The notes under the pieces: generated by a model | What the model saw: the letters and a program-made list of their open reading frames with translations, nothing else | Told to the model about the DNA's origin: nothing | The model's database searches: none | Source of the DNA: Symbiodinium natans | Taxonomy: Eukaryota > Sar > Dinophyceae > Suessiales > Symbiodiniaceae | Reading direction: 5' to 3' | Length of the DNA stretch: 64,000 nt | Assembly: GCA_905221605.1 (NCBI GenBank) | Contig: CAJNDS010000697.1 | Location: 1 to 64,000 of the forward strand | Part shown: piece after piece, positions 17,081 to 26,083 of the stretch | Layout: every line of letters begins with the position of its first letter | How positions within the stretch are numbered: position 1 is the first letter of the stretch | Made by a program: the position numbers and the translations under genes

Positions 17081-18005
17081 ATGAGCGAAAAGCAAAAAAT
17101 AATTAATGATATTTATTTTGATAGAAGCGGTTTCGGCTCACGGCAAAGCACCTTGAAAGATGCAAGGGCCAAAGACAAAACGATTACAATGGCTGATGTT
17201 GAGGAATTTTTCAAGAAAAATGTAGAAGAGAAAAGGAAACCAAGAGGTCAAAATAGTTTTGTAGCACCGCATCCGTATTTTGAGTTTCAACTTGATTTGT
17301 TTTTCATATCTAGCAACGACTTAGAAAACCAAAAGAAAGTTTAGAATAGGTTTAGTGCTTATTGACATATTCACTAAATATGCAACTGTCATACCAATAA
17401 AAAGCAAACAGCCACCAGATGTTTTAGCAGGTCTCATGGAAGGATTAAACAAAATGGATAAGAAGCCACGCATGTTATATTCAGATGAGGAAGGCAGTTT
17501 ATACAGTAAACCCATAATGGAGTATCTGGAGGACGAAAAAATTGAGATTCATAGAACTCGTGGACACCCAGCGTTTGCCGAACGCTTCATTAAAACCTAC
17601 AAAGATAAGTTATTCAAGCGCGTTGAAGCGGATAAGAAAAAAGGTAAAGAAAATATTCAATGGACTGATTATAACTTTGAAATACTGTTAACATACAATA
17701 ATAAAGATATACATTCATCCCATAATCTGACTCCAAGGGATGCACGTTTACCAAAAAATGAGTTGAAAGTAAAACTGATTTTAAGCATAAAGGCAAAGCG
17801 TAGCAGAACATACCCTGAGATAGACGAAGGCGACAGCGTCAAGATAATGAGAAAGAAAGGTATAAGCGAGAAAGAACATACATCACACTGGAATAAAACA
17901 ATCCATAAAGTCACTAAGATTGAGAAGAAACTAGGACAAAAATATTATCATTTGGACGATGAGAATAGGTCATACTTGCGACATGAGTTGTTAACGGTTT
18001 CTTAA
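17081..18005 (+). pseudogene. Retroviral-type (rve) integrase with one frame break
   Basis: Two overlapping-direction frames, 17081-17344 and 17355-18005, together form an integrase of about 300 aa. The DDE residues are Asp72 of the first part (FQLDLFF), then Asp44 (LYSDEEG) and Glu76 (AFAERFIK) of the second. A basic SH3-like C-terminal part follows. The break is near 17340, where one extra base (or two missing) shifts the frame; downstream reading resumes as FRIGLVLIDIFTKY. Polinton-family integrases insert the element and make the short target duplication. The break may be a disabling indel or a programmed +1 shift; no clear slippery site is seen. Confidence 0.8.
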
Positions 18006-18046
18006 AAAACACACTTAACGAAATAGCAACTTAATATATTAACATA

Positions 18047-18303
18047 AAACTACTAAGCAAATAATATTAAAACATTAATATTATTTGTTATTTGTATTCC
18101 CTAAACCCCAAATCTTCAGTACCTTAGTTCCTTTTATGTTGATTTTTGATTGTTTTCTTGTTTTTTGGTTCACTAGAGTAAAAATACTAAGCAAATGCTA
18201 TGAAAATATTCATGTTGTTTGTGTTTTGTATCTTTTCATACCCCTAAATCTTCAGTACCTTAGTTTTTTTATGTTGATTTTTGATTGTTTTCTTGTTTTA
18301 TAA
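18047..18303. repeat. Two-copy tandem duplication (~134-bp unit) after integrase
   Basis: Copies start at about 18047 and 18181 (TACTAAGCAAAT) and share TCTTCAGTACCTTAGTT and TGTTGATTTTTGATTG. The first copy includes a perfect 13-bp hairpin (18058-18087, CAAATAATATTAA arm). No gene is seen here. It marks the end of the AT-rich viral core. Confidence 0.65.
18058..18087. terminator. Hairpin downstream of integrase, 13-bp perfect stem
   Basis: CAAATAATATTAA and its exact complement surround a four-base loop, 53 bases after the integrase stop. This fits the pattern of AT-rich hairpins at viral gene ends. Confidence 0.6.
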
Positions 18304-18320
18304 AACTTTTGAGCCAGACG

Positions 18321-18680
18321 CCTTAGGGTTTTCATAGGGATTTAGGGGGAAACCTAAAAACCCAACCTAATTAAAATCCTAAACCCTAAAAGGGAATCCT
18401 GAACCCTAAGAGTAACCCTAAAACTCCAAGCGCCTTCTGAGGCCTTCGCAATGCTTTGTTAAGCAGTCGGATTCCCCCATGACACTCAGTGCCAATCCTT
18501 TTCCCGAAGTGGGAAACTTAAAAAACCAAACTACACCCTAAGAGTAAACCCTAAATCCTAAACCCCTAAACCCTAAAAAGGGACGAACCTTCCCGAAGTC
18601 GCCGTGGAAAGGGTCGTTGGTGAAGACGCTGACCTGGCACGTACAGTTTAGAATGTAGTCTTAGGGGGTTAGGGTATATG
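18321..18680. repeat. Degenerate telomere-like CCCTAAA/TTAGGG block
   Basis: Many scattered AAACCCTAAA, CCTAAACCC and TTTAGGG words occur in both orientations with unrelated sequence between. Plant-type TTTAGGG telomeres are reported for dinoflagellates, so this may be an interstitial or captured telomeric tract. No gene is seen. It lies inside the element's terminal repeats. Confidence 0.5.
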
Positions 18681-19536
18681 TGTTACGGGCTTCGGATTCA
18701 CGATACACCCCCAAACCGCACAATCGCACGGTTCACTATATTTTTTCGGCCATGCCGTAGTTTGGCAACGTGTTTGGATTGATGCATCTGTGCGTTTTCC
18801 ACTGCCTTTGGTGGCGCAACATGTGACCTCTGGAATTGCGCAGGCTCTGTCTGTGCGGCGTGCGGGGCTTGTACGTGCAGCGTGCGGGCTCTGCCTGTGC
18901 GGTGCGCGGGCTCTGCCTGTGGGGTGTGCGGGCTCGGCCTGTACCAAAAGGCATTATTTCACACTTCTATGCACTTTCCTTTCCACGGAAGCTCTTGCGG
19001 AGACATTGCGGTCCTCCTCTCCTTCAGGTCATTCTAAGCAAAAGCCAGCTCGGCGAGCTTGAGGCCGAGCTTGAGGCGTGCAAGACGTAAAAGCCTCTCC
19101 CTAGGGCTTCACGTTCATCAGCGAATTAGTACTGCATGGCTTCGTTGCACCGAATCCTCTTCGTTGCACCGAACCCTCTACATGGCGTTGCAGCGAACTT
19201 GCGCGAAATCATCCTGCGATGAACGAATCAAGCGTGAAAAACTCGTTGTGAGTAAGGCTGGGTCCAGTGTCCCTGATTGCCCGCCGGATTCCTCATATGT
19301 GCTACCTCAGGAAGCACACAAAATCAGCGTCCCGACACAACTCCAAACGAGAAAAAAAGCCAATGTCTTTAACAATGCCGTCATGTTCGTTGGAGTACTT
19401 TGTACATATGCACAGGCATCCCGGCTTCCTTGCAAATCTTAAAGCCGCTGCTCAAGCTTCAAATGCTCAACTGGCACAATCGTAGATACACGTCACCTTC
19501 AGATTCCTCCAGAATCTGAAGGTGATGTAATCGGTG
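18681..19536. other. GC-richer non-coding stretch with short minisatellite
   Basis: About 18836-18940 holds roughly five degenerate ~21-bp units around GTGCGGGCTCTGCCT. Several short frames overlap on both strands, but none has convincing composition. Around 19059-19200, GCACCGAA(T/C)CCTCT repeats appear. No gene can be supported. The base composition is host-like, unlike the viral core. Confidence 0.4.
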
Positions 19537-20220
19537 TCACCGGTGTCCTGGAAAGTAATTGGCTTCAAGAACATTTTCAACTTGAAGAAGTTCACCAATG
19601 ATTGTAGCATCCCCCTCGTGTAGCTCAAACCGCTCCCATCTTGTCTCGTCGCCGGAGTGGAACTGCCCGAGGTGAAGCGAATCGTAGTCAAGACAGCGAT
19701 GATGTTCCCATAATGCCCGTTTGACGATGCCGTAAGTGATTTTGTGCGCGGGGCTGTTCTCACTGACACGGATGCGTAAGTCAACCAACTTGCACGCTGC
19801 ACGTGAAGCCCAATTCCAAACGACCTGCACGGGGTAGCCAAGGATGGGATGCAACAGCTTTTGGACATAGCTTCCGAAGTCATCATAGCAAAGGCTGTAG
19901 GCTTCTTGGTTCGCACGAGTCCAAGCATCCTCGACTCGTTTCCAAACTTCGTCACTGAAAGAAGGACGAGGACCCTGCCACAAGTACTTGCGGAAGTAAG
20001 CCTCTTCAACATCTTGTCTGCGAATATAGTAGGGTACACAACCTGCCACGGGACGGTAGTTCTCGTACCGCTTTATGGCAAGACTGAGAGCTAGGTTCTG
20101 TGCCTCCAAGATGTCGTAGTCACGAAGCTCTTTGGGCATCGCACGATTCTTCCAAGCGTTAAAGACGCGCAGAAGGGTGTGAGCTTCGTTGGATTGCCAC
20201 CGACGCGCAGACGATTCCAT
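19537..20220 (-). CDS. Unknown 227-aa protein inside element tail
   Basis: The frame has good protein character: Trp/Tyr/Arg-rich, alternating helix-like segments, with YRPVAGCVPYYIRRQDVEEA near residue 60, and no low complexity. There is no membrane segment, signal peptide or recognised motif. Codon use is GC-rich, unlike the viral genes, but it lies within the terminal repeats of the element. It could be cargo captured from the host, or a gene of an older transposon that the virus entered. Overlapping frames on the same DNA are shadows. Confidence 0.5.
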   Translation of the reverse strand: MESSARRWQSNEAHTLLRVFNAWKNRAMPKELRDYDILEAQNLALSLAIKRYENYRPVAGCVPYYIRRQDVEEAYFRKYLWQGPRPSFSDEVWKRVEDAWTRANQEAYSLCYDDFGSYVQKLLHPILGYPVQVVWNWASRAACKLVDLRIRVSENSPAHKITYGIVKRALWEHHRCLDYDSLHLGQFHSGDETRWERFELHEGDATIIGELLQVENVLEANYFPGHR

Positions 20221-20425
20221 GAGATCAGAAGTCTACAAGTGCAAAGCCAGGGATGCTCAGAATCAGCCAAAATGGCTGAATGAAAACAAGTTGCTCATGC
20301 TTTGTTGCATCTGATTGTATACACTCGGGCGCCCTCACTTGCACAACAAAGCTGAGATTCAAAATCACGCAGGGCGCGCCGTCTCGAAGTCGCCTTCGTT
20401 GATGTAGCGCCACTCCAGTGGCTCA
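20221..20425. other. Spacer between cargo ORF and right terminal repeat
   Basis: No gene or clear signal is seen. Host-like composition continues up to the start of the right terminal repeat. Confidence 0.4.
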
Positions 20426-20673
20426 TTGAATAAACCCCACGCCCCATACTATGCCCCATAAATTGAATAAACCTAACCTTGCCCATTTCGGGATGTTACA
20501 GCACCTGATAAATAGGATGAGATAGAGTATTTTAAGGATAATAGGCTACTAGTTCTGATTTATTTGGCTATATTAGGGTAAATTCTATGTGGTAATGTGT
20601 TTGGGGACATAATGGGATAGTATTTGGTTGACGGTGATGTAACTACCCAAACTGGGCAAGGCCTTCCCTGACT
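20426..20673 (-). repeat. Right terminal inverted repeat
   Basis: It is the reverse complement of 524-770 with few substitutions and small indels, and ends CCTTCCCTGACT. The inner end has two ATTGAATAAACC words, one shared with the left copy. Confidence 0.85.
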
Positions 20674-20678
20674 ATTGG
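20674..20678. repeat. Target site duplication, right copy (ATTGG)
   Basis: It directly follows the right terminal repeat and equals 519-523. Removing the element and one copy rejoins the interrupted minus-strand frame without a shift. Confidence 0.75.
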
Positions 20679-21115
20679 ACCTCCCCAAGCCAATGGAGCG
20701 CAGTCCTTGGCCTTTGCTGGTTCTGCAGTTTGTGCACCAAAAGGTGCACAGGCTTGGCTTGCCCCATGTCTTCCTTTTTCTCCTTTCCCTCAGCTTCCTG
20801 CGAGGCCATATTGTGGGCACCTGGCCCTTCCGCCAGCGTGACTGTACGAGGCTCGCTTGCCTCTTGCTCTGTATTGACACCCTCAGCTTGGTGCGAGGCC
20901 GCTCTGTCTTCTCCTCTCTCCCGTAGGCGTACCGGACCCACCGGAGATTCCGAAGCACTCTCCTCTTCCCTATCCCAAGGCTGCTCCGGGTGTCTGGCCT
21001 GTCGAAGCGGGGAACGCCCTCGGGGCGGGTCCTTCTGCTTGTTCTTGCTTTTGCCCTTGCCTTTGTCCGGCCGATTCCTTAACCAGGATGGCAATCGGGA
21101 CCCTTGTCTTCTCAT
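20674..21115 (-). pseudogene. Host ORF interrupted by viral insertion, upstream part
   Basis: A minus frame from a Met at 21115 runs into the viral insertion, where the terminal repeat supplies a stop two bases inside (20672). The protein is Lys/Arg/Glu-rich and low-complexity. It includes two peptides translated from hairpin repeats (MASQEAEG, ASHQAEG). It joins in frame to the kinase-like stretch at 1-523. It lies about 200 bases downstream of the LINE ORF2 stop, on the same strand. It may be a host gene or a third LINE-linked ORF. Confidence 0.45.
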
Positions 21116-21310
21116 CCACCCTCAGCTCCGCGAGGCCGAGGCCTCCTCTCTTTCCCTCAGCGGTGTCGCAAGCACACGGCACCGCGAGGCCGAGCTGCAC
21201 TCCCTCAGCAAAGCGAGGCCGTAAACACCAATCGCAATTCCCCGTTGCGAGGCCCTCACCCTCAGCTACGAGGCCGAAACCCTGTCTCCTTGCACCAAAC
21301 GGCTGCGGAT

Positions 21311-24300
21311 TTACTGCGTCCCCTCAGCTTGGCGAGGCCTAACAAACAATGACATCTTCTGCTGTGCGCTGGCTTGGGGCTTAGCTTTGGCGTGTTTCCC
21401 ACCAAACTGAACGCGAGGCTGTTGAAACTGGACGTTGCTCATACTTCCACCATTGACAAGGGTTTGCGCTTGGGTAGCCAGCTTGCCCTGAGAAGTCCGC
21501 GATTTGCACTCCCCCGCCAGGCTTTTATTGCACTTCTGGCTGACCGGTGCATGTGTTCGGTCACACTTTGTGCAAACCCAACGGATTCCCAAATTCACCA
21601 TATTGTGGGAGGGGTGGATACCCCACTCTTCACGCACTCGCGCCTCCGGCTGGTTGACGCAGTACTGTTCCAAGACCACCTCCAAGTTCGTGAGGGTTTG
21701 TTGTACATACAACCCGCACAGTTGACATTTCAGTGTTAAATTCCGGGGGTGTTCGCTGCCCTTCTCCCATTGATGCCCGCGCTCCGGGTCTTTAAGCAAC
21801 TGCCATAGCCGCTGGCGTTTGTTGAGCTTGGCGTTGCCCTGCGCTTTTTTGCATCCCTCAGCTTTCTGCGAGGCCTCCATCTTCTCTTTGTAATGCGCAT
21901 GGTCCAGAATGAAGGGGAAGTCTTCTTCTTTGCGCTTCCTCAGTATGTGGGCTGCGCGTGCACCGTACGCCAGGGAAAGTGTGCGCACCACATTGTCCAA
22001 CTCTTTGACACGCCTCTTGTGCGCTGGGCTGTAAGCAGCCGCCGCTACTGCACCACATACTTTGTCTGCCATGTCATTCGCTGCACGTCGCCACAACGTG
22101 CCCGGCCCCATCTTCGCCAGGAATTCCTCTTCAGTTTTGTGGGACGGGACCCAGGTTGCCTTGATACGTTTCCTGTCATTCCACACTTTGCTCCATTCCA
22201 GGTCATCCTCCGGCGGTTGTGTTTTTTGTAGCACTTGGACTGCCGGCTTGCAATCCATAGTGACATCAATCAGATCCTCCGTGTGCTCCATTAGTCGGAA
22301 AAGTGCACGGCGCTCCATGTCCACCACCGGCTGCCACGGGTAGACCAGCTCTGTAATCCGTCCGGCTTCCACCAGGACACCTTTTGTCCAGGACATAGCC
22401 ACCACTGCGAGGGCTGATGTTTGTACACGTGGGTCTATTCCTCCTGGACCTCCACTTGCGTCAGTGGCGAAGATCAAGCCTTCCGCTTCCACTTTTGCAT
22501 CTGCTGCAAAGCATCCTTGGTAACGGAGACCTAAAAGGTGTTCCGGCGGCTTCGGGTGCCACACCGCCGGCTTTGGCAGGAGTGCCCTTGTCCATAGACA
22601 CTCCCATGGGTATTTGTGACGCAAGTATTCCTGGAGCTTGGGTTCTTTGAACCCTTGTTCACGCCAGTAAGGACATTCTTTGAGGACATGCTCCAGAGTT
22701 GCTGGCATTTGGCACTTCCTGCACCATCCTGGCTTGGACTCCGTGATGACGCCCGCATGCCACACTGACTTTATACCTTCCATAAGGCCTGGGCTTAGGC
22801 CTCCCAGCTTCGTCAACTTGTGATGCGGCGTCCAATCCAACCCCTCTTGGGCACCAGCGCCACCTGCCTGTCGCGCTATCGCAGCCCGCTTCTGTTCCTC
22901 CAGGAATCCCTCAAGCCATTTGTAGGCGAGGCTACCCATGCGTGGCTGGGTCCAATCAACGTTGAGGACACTACCTCTCTTCCATTTGCCTGGGTCACTG
23001 GCATCTACCTTCAGATCCAGTAAGTACGCCATGGTTGCAGCCATCGGCCCCGTGACCAGTGGCCAGTGGTGTTTGGCCGCACTCAACCTCTTCCAAGTGG
23101 TTTTCCAGGCCAAGTCAAAGTGGGCTTTTCCACCACCGATCCATGCACGGAAAACTTTGGCCACCACTTTGAAATGCTGCTTGTGGATTGTGCGCTTTGG
23201 ATCTTGGCATTTCTTGGCTCCCATGTCCAAGATGGTTTCCAAACTCCCAAGCTTGTATTTACCCAGGTGTTTTCCTACCACTGTTCGGAGCCATTTCATT
23301 CTTTTGGGTGAAACCCCCACAGAGGGGTGCCCCCACAAAGCAACTGATGTGATCGCTGCCTTGACCACGCGGAGTTTAGTGCTGGGCGGCGGTCCCAGCC
23401 TAGACAGTTTGCTATGTCTCGCACGGGCTTTCTTGGCCCGCGTTGCCGACGTCACCAAGCGACGCTTTCGCCCCCCTGTACTATCGACGCCCAGGTCACG
23501 CATCACGTCGTACACCTGTGGCTCATGTGGCTGCAGGAGTTCTCGCAGGTGCTTGCTCGCCTGGGTACTGCTGGCCACAAACCCTGTCTTCTTGGATGAA
23601 ATCGTGAAACCATTAGCATCCATCCCGTCCTTTAAGCTGCGGTAGACTCGTATGGCACTATCCGCCACGTGTTTAAAGGACTTATGCTGGATGTCAATTG
23701 AGACATCATCCAACCAACAGTCCACGTTTGCCACATCTCGTCGCCTTTGGATCTTGTCTATCACCGGGTGCAATGCCACCTTTGCTAACGATGGCGCCGC
23801 TGGGCAACCCGCTTGCACGCCATTTGTAGCTCTGATGCCTGCCGATAGCACCCCATCCGCCACCAAGTATCTGGCACCCATGTACACTTCCAGTGCCATC
23901 TTCAGGATTAGCGGCGGATATTGCAGGGCCGTTGCTGCCATGATCAATTGCTGAAATTGGATGGTATCGAAAAAGGACTCGAGGTCCACAAAGAGTGACA
24001 CCACATGCACGCCATTTGTCTTTGCCACCTCATTTCGCAGTAGTCTGCCGACGGCCACGTCCAAGCAGCAACTGCCTGGGACTGCCTTGTCGTACGTGGC
24101 AGCTGTGGCATAGCCTGCCTGCCAAGTACTTACCAAATCCCATCGCAGGCGGACCCAAGTCCTGTACAGGATGTGTAGCAAGGCGATTGGTCTTTCCCGG
24201 GTCAGATTCTTCGGCAGCATTGCTATAAGGGAGACTGTCATTTGCTGCGGCCATGCTGCCTTGGCCTCACATTCATGGTAGAAGGACACAACGGCTTCAA

Positions 24301-26083
24301 CTGCTTTATCGTCCATGGCCTGCAAATGGTCAATCCTCCAGCCATCCGGCCCCGGGCTCTTTAGTGCCAGTTTTTTGATCCTTGCCTTAACCTCGACAGG
24401 GTTCAGCGGCACCACGCTGGCCGCTTGTTTTTTGGCTGCATCCTCAAGCTCCGTCATGAGCGAGGCCGATTTTGCCAACGGTTGGCCCGTCGTCCACACT
24501 GCCGCCCAGTGGTCTCGGCGAATGTGTGGCCGTTCCAGCATGTCATATTCCATGTAGGGTCTTTGTACCACTTGTTCTTCTTTTCGCAAGGCATTGTATA
24601 GTGGTCGCATGCCCTTTTCCATGGCCTTACTGAGCCATTGCTTGTACTGGTGGGCTGTCTCCTCCATATCCGCCTTTCTCGCGTAGCATTGCTGTTCGTC
24701 GATGCGCTTCAGAACAAGCCTAGCGTCCGTACCCCGGCCCAGGATACTCGCAAGCATATCCTCCTGGTTCTGCGCATCACCCTCGTAATACTCGCCGAGC
24801 CTGCGTTGGACCAGACGCGCCACCGGATGTGCATCGCCATGATGTCTGCCTTGTTTGACCCATTGTTGGACCCGGTTCCAAAAGGCCGCCCTCTTGCCCG
24901 TCCAGACAACGTTCTCCGGGTTGTTGACCACCAATTTCTTCCGCACAATCTCCGATTTAACACCCATACCATCGATTCGGCCTGTGATCGACCTCTCCAC
25001 ACCGGCACTCAGGTGAGCAAATGTCTCACTGAGCTCATCTTCCATCTTGGGTTCATCCAAGATGTTGATGCTCTGTGTGTTTTGTACTGGTTCATACTCC
25101 ACAGTCTCCGTCACCAGTGCTCCCGCCTTCTGCATCTGGGGAACATCAGGGCTACTGCACGGTTGGGCCACCCTCCAATGCATTGCAGCATGAGGCCGAA
25201 AAGGGGTTTCCCAATCCGTTTTCACTTGAAGGATGGGCACCAAGCATTTCGCAACCAGCCCGTAATCGATTTCGTCCGATCCTTGGGCCGTTGGTTCCCC
25301 CACTCCAACAAATGCACCACCAACTTCTGTCGCCAGAGTTGTGCCCCTCATGGTGTCCTGGGCTTCATTCCAATCACCCAGCACCATATATGGCACTTTG
25401 CAGCCCTTGAGAAAAGCTATCAGTCTCGCCAGTACTTGGATATTGTTTGGAGCCTGGAATCCGACCCCGCTCTCCAAATACAGACTGACGATGATCAAAT
25501 CCCAGCCTTTATTTCTCCTGGCACATGCCAGGAAGCCCGCCGGTCCTGTCCCATACTCAGTAAGGTATCGCAGGTTCCTATGTCGGGGTGCCACCACTGC
25601 CAGGCCTCCTTGTACACCCTTAGTTTTTGTACTGCCTGGCATGCCAATGAAGGTGTATCCCATATCTTGGCAATGGCTCATGGCTTGCTGGATACCCTCC
25701 GTCTTGAGATGGGTTTCCTGCAGCACCACCAGGTCCGGTCCTAGTTCGTGTATCCATGCCGCTATGGGTTTCCTCCAGCTAGTGATGTTAGCCGAGGTGA
25801 TTTTGATGCATTCGGCCCTATCATCTTGGCGATACCCACTTGCCACATCTGCCAAGATCCACTTGGCATATTGTGCGTCCTGCTCCACAAAGGAACGAAG
25901 CACTTCGTGGCATGCTCGTTGTTGTAGCGGGTTGAGTTCCTGCTCTTCCAGTTTCTCAATGGCTTCGAGTGCGGCAGCCTCACTGGAAGCATCATATCTA
26001 CCCACCACTTGACACAGCATTTGCCACTCCTGTGGTAGATCCTTAGGTGGTGCTCTTGGGCTTCCTTTGGTGACCCTCAGCAC
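21311..26083 (-). CDS. LINE ORF2: APE endonuclease, reverse transcriptase, RNase H
   Basis: 1590 aa, intact. The endonuclease (about 93-303) shows LQETHL (Glu123), GDWNE (Asp237), SDEIDYG and a final RPHAAMHW His. The RT (about 545-840) has SPGPDGWRIDHL, FVDLESFFD (Asp700, motif A) and WLDDVS (Asp792-793, motif C). A CxxC-H-C finger (1121-1137) precedes RNase H with Asp1208, Glu1257, Asp1277 and WVPSH/ANDMAD. Two Cys pairs lie near the C-terminus. APE-RT-RNase H order fits the I/R1-type LINE groups. The enzyme nicks target DNA and copies its RNA there. Two hairpin repeats lie within the coding frame, one at the very C-terminus. Confidence 0.9.
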   Translation of the reverse strand: MLRVTKGSPRAPPKDLPQEWQMLCQVVGRYDASSEAAALEAIEKLEEQELNPLQQRACHEVLRSFVEQDAQYAKWILADVASGYRQDDRAECIKITSANITSWRKPIAAWIHELGPDLVVLQETHLKTEGIQQAMSHCQDMGYTFIGMPGSTKTKGVQGGLAVVAPRHRNLRYLTEYGTGPAGFLACARRNKGWDLIIVSLYLESGVGFQAPNNIQVLARLIAFLKGCKVPYMVLGDWNEAQDTMRGTTLATEVGGAFVGVGEPTAQGSDEIDYGLVAKCLVPILQVKTDWETPFRPHAAMHWRVAQPCSSPDVPQMQKAGALVTETVEYEPVQNTQSINILDEPKMEDELSETFAHLSAGVERSITGRIDGMGVKSEIVRKKLVVNNPENVVWTGKRAAFWNRVQQWVKQGRHHGDAHPVARLVQRRLGEYYEGDAQNQEDMLASILGRGTDARLVLKRIDEQQCYARKADMEETAHQYKQWLSKAMEKGMRPLYNALRKEEQVVQRPYMEYDMLERPHIRRDHWAAVWTTGQPLAKSASLMTELEDAAKKQAASVVPLNPVEVKARIKKLALKSPGPDGWRIDHLQAMDDKAVEAVVSFYHECEAKAAWPQQMTVSLIAMLPKNLTRERPIALLHILYRTWVRLRWDLVSTWQAGYATAATYDKAVPGSCCLDVAVGRLLRNEVAKTNGVHVVSLFVDLESFFDTIQFQQLIMAATALQYPPLILKMALEVYMGARYLVADGVLSAGIRATNGVQAGCPAAPSLAKVALHPVIDKIQRRRDVANVDCWLDDVSIDIQHKSFKHVADSAIRVYRSLKDGMDANGFTISSKKTGFVASSTQASKHLRELLQPHEPQVYDVMRDLGVDSTGGRKRRLVTSATRAKKARARHSKLSRLGPPPSTKLRVVKAAITSVALWGHPSVGVSPKRMKWLRTVVGKHLGKYKLGSLETILDMGAKKCQDPKRTIHKQHFKVVAKVFRAWIGGGKAHFDLAWKTTWKRLSAAKHHWPLVTGPMAATMAYLLDLKVDASDPGKWKRGSVLNVDWTQPRMGSLAYKWLEGFLEEQKRAAIARQAGGAGAQEGLDWTPHHKLTKLGGLSPGLMEGIKSVWHAGVITESKPGWCRKCQMPATLEHVLKECPYWREQGFKEPKLQEYLRHKYPWECLWTRALLPKPAVWHPKPPEHLLGLRYQGCFAADAKVEAEGLIFATDASGGPGGIDPRVQTSALAVVAMSWTKGVLVEAGRITELVYPWQPVVDMERRALFRLMEHTEDLIDVTMDCKPAVQVLQKTQPPEDDLEWSKVWNDRKRIKATWVPSHKTEEEFLAKMGPGTLWRRAANDMADKVCGAVAAAAYSPAHKRRVKELDNVVRTLSLAYGARAAHILRKRKEEDFPFILDHAHYKEKMEASQKAEGCKKAQGNAKLNKRQRLWQLLKDPERGHQWEKGSEHPRNLTLKCQLCGLYVQQTLTNLEVVLEQYCVNQPEARVREEWGIHPSHNMVNLGIRWVCTKCDRTHAPVSQKCNKSLAGECKSRTSQGKLATQAQTLVNGGSMSNVQFQQPRVQFGGKHAKAKPQASAQQKMSLFVRPRQAEGTQ

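Larger units (their letters stand above)
524..20673. mobile_element. Endogenous Polinton-like virus, complete with TIRs
   Basis: A 20.15-kb element is delimited by near-identical ~247-bp terminal inverted repeats and a 5-bp target duplication. It carries capsid (6343-7809, 9241-10110), packaging ATPase (2802-3569), replication (12672-16574) and rve integrase (17081-18005) genes. This gene set is that of Polintons and Polinton-like viruses (Preplasmiviricota). The core is strongly AT-rich against the GC-rich host. Insertion split a host minus-strand frame. A GC-richer stretch from about 18.3 to 20.4 kb lies inside the boundaries and looks non-viral. Apart from one frame break in the integrase, the large genes are open, suggesting a fairly recent insertion. 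The alternative is that a virus inserted inside an older transposon that owns the terminal repeats. Confidence 0.85.

Noticed and set aside
18321-18680. A true chromosome end
   Set aside because: The telomere-like words are degenerate, in both orientations, and flanked on both sides by unrelated sequence.
18669-19090. Several overlapping ORFs with Ala/Arg/Cys bias
   Set aside because: They are open because of a GC-rich ~21-bp minisatellite, on both strands at once.
24638-25744. Plus-strand 368-codon ORF
   Set aside because: It is antisense to the LINE ORF2, whose motifs clearly define the real frame.
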